From Epichloe hybrida (taxonomy: Eukaryota > Ascomycota > Sordariomycetes > Hypocreales > Clavicipitaceae), in the NCBI GenBank assembly GCA_019022495.1, contig JAFEKR010000014.1, positions 1-64,000 of the forward strand: a stretch of DNA of 64,000 nucleotides, given 5' to 3'. Below, in pieces: positions 59,397-64,000 of the stretch (position 1 is the first letter of the stretch; the number at the start of each line of letters is the position of its first letter). The position numbers were made by a program, and so were the translations under genes. Below the pieces are notes generated by a model. The model saw nothing but the letters and a program-made list of their open reading frames with translations. It had not been told where the DNA came from and did no database searches.

Positions 59397-59559
59397 CCTC
59401 CCTAACTGTTTTCCCTTCCTAGTCCCTAGGAAAGGGAAAATAGTAACTAAAAAACTAATAAAAAGGGAAATAAGTAATAAAATCATAAGATAAAAAAAAA
59501 TTCGTGATTTTTAGCCCTCTCCTTTCCTATCTATTAATTAATCAAAGGGGTTATCAATT

Positions 59560-61350
59560 GATCCGTAATAGAAGACCCTTCTGATAGTCAGAGACCTTGT
59601 TAGACGATAGATTAATTGATCTGATGAAAAGGGACCTTTTTAATTGGTAGAGACCCCTTTAGCAGACCTTCTGATAGTTAGATTCCTCTTTAATCATTAG
59701 AGGAATCATTAGTCAGAGAGGTCTTCAACGGTTAGAGGTCTTATTAGACAGTCTGATTAATTAATCTAATGATAAGGGACCTTTTCAATCATTAGAGACC
59801 CCTTTAGCAGACCTTCTAACATTAGATTCCCCTTCAAAAGTCAGGGAAATTATTAGTTAGAGAGATCTTTAACGGTTAGAGGCCTCATCAGGTAGATTAA
59901 TTGATCTGATAAAAAGGGACCTTTTTAATTATTAGAGACCCCTTTAGCAGACCTTCTAACATTAGATTCCCCTTTAAAAGTTAGGGAAATCATTAGTTAG
60001 AGGTCTTTAATAGTCGGAGGCCTTGTTAGATAATAGATTGATTAATCTAATGAAAAGGGACCTTTTCAATTATCAGAGACCCCTTTAGTAGACCTTCTGA
60101 TAGTTAGATTCCTCTTTAATCGTTAGAGGAATCATTAGTCAGAGAGGTCTTTAACGGTCGGAGGTCTCATTAGACAGTCTGATCTATTGATCTGATGATA
60201 AGGGACCTTTTCAATCATTAGAGACCCCTTTAGCAGACCTTCTGATAGTCAGATTCCTCTTCAATCATTAGAGGAATTATTAGTCAGAGAGGTCTTTAAC
60301 GGTCGGAGGTCTTATCAGACAGTCTAATTAATTGATCTAATGAAAAGAGACCTTTTCGATTAGCAAAGACCCCTTTAGTAGACCTTCTAACAGTCAGATT
60401 CCTCTTTAATCATCAGAGGAATCATTAGTCAGAGAGGTCTTTAACGGTCGGAGGCCTCGTTAGACAACAGATCAATTAATTAATAAAAAGGGACCTTTTT
60501 AATCATTAGAGACCCCTTTAGTAGACCTTCTGACAGTTAGATTCCTTGTTAATCATTAGAGGAATCATTAGTTAGAGAGGTCTTTAACGGTTGGAGGCCT
60601 TGTCAGACGATCTGATTGATTGATCTAATAAAAAGAGACCTTTTTAATCATCAGAGACCCCTTTAGTAGACCTTCTAACAGTTAGATTCCTCTTCAATCG
60701 TTAGAGGAATCGTTAGTCAGAGAGGTCTTTAACGGTCGGAGGCCTCGTTAGACAACAGATTAATTGATTAATGAAAAGGGACCTTTTTAATTATTAGAGA
60801 CCCCTTTAGCAGACCTTCTAACATTAGATTCCCTTTTAAAAGTTAGGGAAATCGTTAGTTAGAGAGGTCTTTAACGGTCAGAGGTCTCATCAGACAGTCT
60901 GATCGATTGATCTAATGAAAAGAGACCTTTTCGATCAGCAGAGACCCCTTTAGTAGACCTTCTAATAGTTAGATTCCTCTTTAATCATTAGAGGAATCGT
61001 CAGTCAGAGAGGTCTTTAACGGTCGGAGGCCTCGTTAGATGACAGATTAATTAATTGATGAAAAGGGACCTTTTCAATCATTAGAGACCCCTTTAGCAGA
61101 CCTTCTGATAGTTAGATTCCTCTTTAATTATTAGAGAAATCATCAGTCAGAGAGGTCTTTAACGGTCGGAGGTCTCATCAGATAGTCTAATTAATTAATC
61201 TAATGAAAAGAGACCTTTTCGATTAGTAAAGACCCCTTTAGTAGACCTTCTAACAGTTAGATTCCTTGTTAATTATCAGAGAAATCATTAGTTAAAGAGG
61301 TCTTTAATAGTCGGAGGCCTCGTTAGATGATAGATTAATTAATTTGATGA
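59560..61350. repeat. Minisatellite, 12 units of about 140-145 bp
   Basis: The anchor GAGACCCCTTTAG recurs at about 59,650, 59,795, 59,935, 60,076, 60,221, 60,366, 60,509, 60,654, 60,797, 60,941, 61,084 and 61,228. Most units carry the inverted repeat GATTCCTCT-9 nt-AGAGGAATC; a second subtype has GATTCCCCTT...AGGGAAAT. Differences between units are overwhelmingly transitions. No long open frame. Confidence 0.9.
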
Positions 61351-61569
61351 AAAGACCTGATTTATTAAAGATTAAATTCGAAGGTCTAGCTGCTTACCTC
61401 CCTAACAGATAGCTAAGTAAAACTAGGGTATTAAATCGATTTAGGCTAGCTAGCGAGCTAGGGCAGGTTAGAAGGTTAAAAATCAGAAAAGGTTAAAAAT
61501 CGGAAGAAAAGGTTAAAGATAGAAAAGAAGGTTAAAGATAGAAAGGAAGGTCTAGGCTATAAGGAAAAA

Positions 61570-61830
61570 GGTTGTAGCGGTCCCGATTAATTAATCTAAC
61601 GAATCTGATGATTTTGACGATATTAGACTAGTTAGATGACCTAGATTAATTAATTGGAACGAAGGGATTCGATCTAGCTGCCCGGATCAAAGGGGAAAAA
61701 GGTCGTAGTAGTCCCGATTAATCAATCTAACTAATCTGATGATTTTGACGATGCTAGACTAGTTAGATAACCTAGATTAATTGATCGGAATGAAGGGATC
61801 TAATCTAGCTGACCTGGATTAAAAGGAAAA
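61570..61830. repeat. Tandem duplication of about 130 bp
   Basis: Two adjacent copies each contain GTAG(C/T)(G/A)GTCCCGATTAAT, CTGATGATTTTGACGAT and GACTAGTTAGATGACCTAGA with transition differences, inside the same LTR-bounded element. Confidence 0.75.
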
Positions 61831-61975
61831 GAGGTAAGAAGCTGCTGATAATTATAATAATTGTACGAGGGGATAACTAGAGGGGATAATCATAGAGGCA
61901 ATGTTAGGAGGGATTTATTATCAAATCTAACGGCGAGAGGTCTGACAGGACCATTCCCCGTTTCTCCACTATTTT

Positions 61976-62494
61976 TGTTAGGGCAAAACAACCACCCCAA
62001 AACAACGGAAAAGAGGGATCTGACAATAATGATGATAATGACGAAAATGACGATATTGATGGTATTGACGAATTCGACGATATCAGCAATTGAACCTAGA
62101 TATCGGGATCTAGGTCTGCGATATTTGCGATCCATCGCGAGGATCGAAGCTAGGAAAAGCTGCCTAGCTAGGCAGCTAGATAATCTTAAATAATCTCAAA
62201 TAAGCTTATATTTATCTTAGGAAAACATAGGTAAAATCTCGATTTGAACAATCCAAGCTAAAGGCAACGAAGGGAGAGTTGATTTTCTATTAAAAGGGAG
62301 GGAATCTAGGGTTTTTATCTAGCTAGGGGGTTAGGGGCTAGGCCGGATCCAATGTGGTTGAATTGATCCGACAATCCGATAGATCCGAGGTCGAAGGGGC
62401 TAGAGGTCTCGAGGGATCCGATAGATCCGAGGTCCAAGGGGCTAGAGGTCTTGTGAGAGAGGTCTCTAGGGGTCATATTCCTAGCCACACAATA
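61976..62494 (-). repeat. LTR (519 bp), right copy of the minisatellite element
   Basis: Same length as the left copy, with mostly transition differences. It starts TGTTAGGGCAAAACAACC and ends CCACACAATA on the plus strand. A 72-82-codon frame present in both LTRs is a by-product of the shared sequence. Confidence 0.85.
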
Positions 62495-64000
62495 TAAATA
62501 GCTACTTCCGCAGCTACAGGCTAAAGATTCTCTAGAAAGCCTACTTAGATCATTAGAGTCATTATAACTCTTATTATCACCCCCCTAGACCGCTTAGCAT
62601 GCCTATTTTAATATAAATAAGCCAGACTAGACTTTCTAACAATAATGCCTCTATTAGTAACTTTTACCTCTTACTTTTTAGTCCAGAAGGCAGTTTCTCT
62701 ATTAGTAATAATAACCATAATATGAATTCTAAAGGTCCTTGCGTAGCGTGCTTCTAATTAATCAAAGCAAGACACGATTTCAGTCTTTATTAGAATTATA
62801 AAGATATAGCAAAGGCCTATTACCCTATAAGTGAAGAGAGTAATATAATAATCCTTATTATAGCCCTGTGATTAAGCAAAGAGGTTATAGGTTATAACCT
62901 AAAGAGGTCCTAAGGGTAAGGAATCCATCTGTAAAACTCGCAATATCTACCTCTACGCCTTAGCTATATAGCAAATCTCACATTTACCCTCACTATACTC
63001 TTTTATTAGTATATTAACCTTTTAAAGCACTTAATCCATTATATCTTTACCTAGATAAGCTATTCTTACATGCCAAAGGTCTGCTTTTATAGCTATTAAG
63101 GGTTTTAGGTCACAAGAGTCCTTTCTAACTATAAAAGCCTTATTAGGGCTATCCCCTTTAATACATAGTTAAGTACTAAGGGTTATAATCAAAAAGATCT
63201 TACAATTACCTCTTACTAGGTCTATAACAATCCCTATAAGATTATCCTACCTTATACCTTTTATTATAAGCAGCTAAAGCAATATAAGATTTATAAAGAA
63301 GGTTAGTTAATACTACGTATTTAATAATATAAGGGTCTAGCTGTTTATTAATTTAATCTAGGCTATGCTAACACCATAAGTCTTAGTAACTCCATACCTA
63401 GCTTAAATACTTAGTTAATTACCGTAATCTAGGTTAATAAACTAGCGTTTATTATTAAAGATATGTACTAAAGTACTGCTATTAAGTATTACTCGCAAGC
63501 GCCCTTAGGCATAAAAAGCCTCTAAAGACGGTTCTATAGTAACAAAGGCAGTATTACCCTCTGGCTTACTTTCCTTTGCTTCCTTTGCATTATACTCCTT
63601 AAGCTATGTGTTATAAGCCTTTTTAATATTATTAGATTATTAATTTATTACTTCTTTTACCTTTTTTAATTAATCTTCCTTAATAGTCTAATTCTTAGGC
63701 AGGTAAAGCGTTTAATAGTTCTTCTAAGAGTCCTTTAACTTCTTAGCCTTATACTTATTATAATAAATATAAAGTAGCTTCTTATCTCCCTTATTAAGAT
63801 CTTCTTTAGTCTAACTATTAAAAGTTAGCTTTACTCTAAAAGATTCTCTAGATTTACTTTAAGATCTTCCCTAGGCTTTAATTAGATACCTAATCCTCGT
63901 AATTATAAAGTAAAAATCAAGGGTTTTACCCTTAATCTTAGTGGTAAAGATTAGTAAATTAATTTAAGCTGAAATTAAAGGGAATCAGGTGCTAATAGCA

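Larger units (their letters stand above)
58878..62494 (-). mobile_element. Non-autonomous LTR element with hairpin minisatellite interior
   Basis: Two 519-bp direct repeats (58,878-59,396 and 61,976-62,494) bound a 2.58-kb interior with no recognisable gag or pol. On the minus strand the repeats start TGTTATGTGG (or the mutated form) and end CCCGACA/CCCTAACA. A purine tract (AGTTAGGGAGG) precedes the downstream repeat and TAGTGGAGAAACGG follows the upstream one, giving the logic of a retroelement with minus orientation. The interior consists of a 12-copy array plus a shorter duplication. It is inserted into Copia D between integrase and RT. A clean target duplication is not evident (TATTT versus TAAAT). 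Best described as a LARD/TRIM-like element. Confidence 0.75.
56189..64000 (-). mobile_element. Ty1/Copia retrotransposon D, RIP-mutated, interrupted
   Basis: Two halves of one reverse-strand Copia pol flank the 58,878-62,494 insertion. Right half: integrase on the minus strand near 62,540-62,780 (ARTFRIH, TNRG, then a PEQNGHAERS-like block with Gly/Glu codons mutated). Left half: reverse transcriptase near 57,560-57,900 (TAFLN-like, LDKE-like, YYKIPLGY, then LLKALYRL-like). Many stops from C-to-T change. The family differs from Copia A-C, whose RT has the DITQAYT signature. The 5' end and LTR are outside the window. Confidence 0.78.

Noticed and set aside
58843..62193. Frames of 72-110 codons repeated near 59 kb and 62 kb
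   Set aside because: They arise because both LTR copies carry the same sequence. The putative protein is low complexity (Met/Ile/Thr/Asp) and unsupported.

Overview
The window looks like a stretch of a filamentous ascomycete genome (Pezizomycotina, probably a Sordariomycete). The evidence is short introns of 46-86 nt with CTAAC/CTGAC-like branch sites, a fungal FunK1 kinase, an ENA-type P-type ATPase, a fungal Pho84-type phosphate transporter and several fungal transposon families. It has a sharp two-compartment structure. Long AT-rich blocks are full of TAA/TAG codons, and their differences between copies are C-to-T/G-to-A transitions, which is the signature of repeat-induced point mutation (RIP). 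These blocks alternate with two normal-composition gene islands. Most open frames inside the AT-rich blocks are chance or shadow frames of dead transposons.

Layout. 1-23,335 is a transposon graveyard: a reverse-strand Copia relic (about 560-4,600), a tiny LTR/tRNA-like element (4,891-5,191), a reverse-strand Ty3/Gypsy fragment between 68-bp inverted repeats (5,192-7,766), the 3' half of a Tc1/mariner element (7,767-8,320), a Harbinger end (8,323-8,487), a reverse-strand Helitron relic (about 8,490-14,990) and a complete but RIP-killed Copia with 257-bp LTRs and a 5-bp target duplication (15,715-22,499). Gene island 1 (23,340-36,341) holds a FunK1 kinase, a frameshifted kinase-like gene, a small Cys/His protein, an ENA-type cation ATPase (three exons, reverse strand), a kinase-like gene, an aminoglycoside-phosphotransferase-like kinase (two exons) and a Ser/Pro-rich unknown protein. 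36,345-46,221 is one PIF/Harbinger-like DNA transposon (34-bp perfect terminal inverted repeats, TTA target duplication) split by a second complete Copia (37,134-43,935, 307-bp LTRs, ATAAT duplication). Gene island 2 (46,225-55,620) has only one convincing intact gene, a five-exon phosphate transporter (48,281-50,684, reverse strand). It also holds several small palindromic elements, including a 361-bp Mutator-type MITE with a perfect 9-bp duplication. From 56,189 to the end is another reverse-strand Copia family, interrupted between integrase and reverse transcriptase by a 3.6-kb LTR-flanked element whose interior is an array of 12 hairpin-bearing repeats of about 143 bp.

How the parts relate. 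Island 1 is rich in kinase folds: four such genes lie within 11 kb, one of them broken, around a cation pump. Ends of the same Harbinger family face outward at both edges of the island. The ENA-like pump (Na+/K+ homeostasis) and the phosphate transporter are plausible working plasma-membrane genes with clean splice structures. I see no biosynthetic cluster, no rRNA or ordinary tRNA gene, no CRISPR array and no convincing new multi-gene system. The most unusual structures are the LTR-bounded hairpin minisatellite element and the miniature LTR element carrying both an initiator-tRNA-complementary primer site and Pol III-like A/B boxes.
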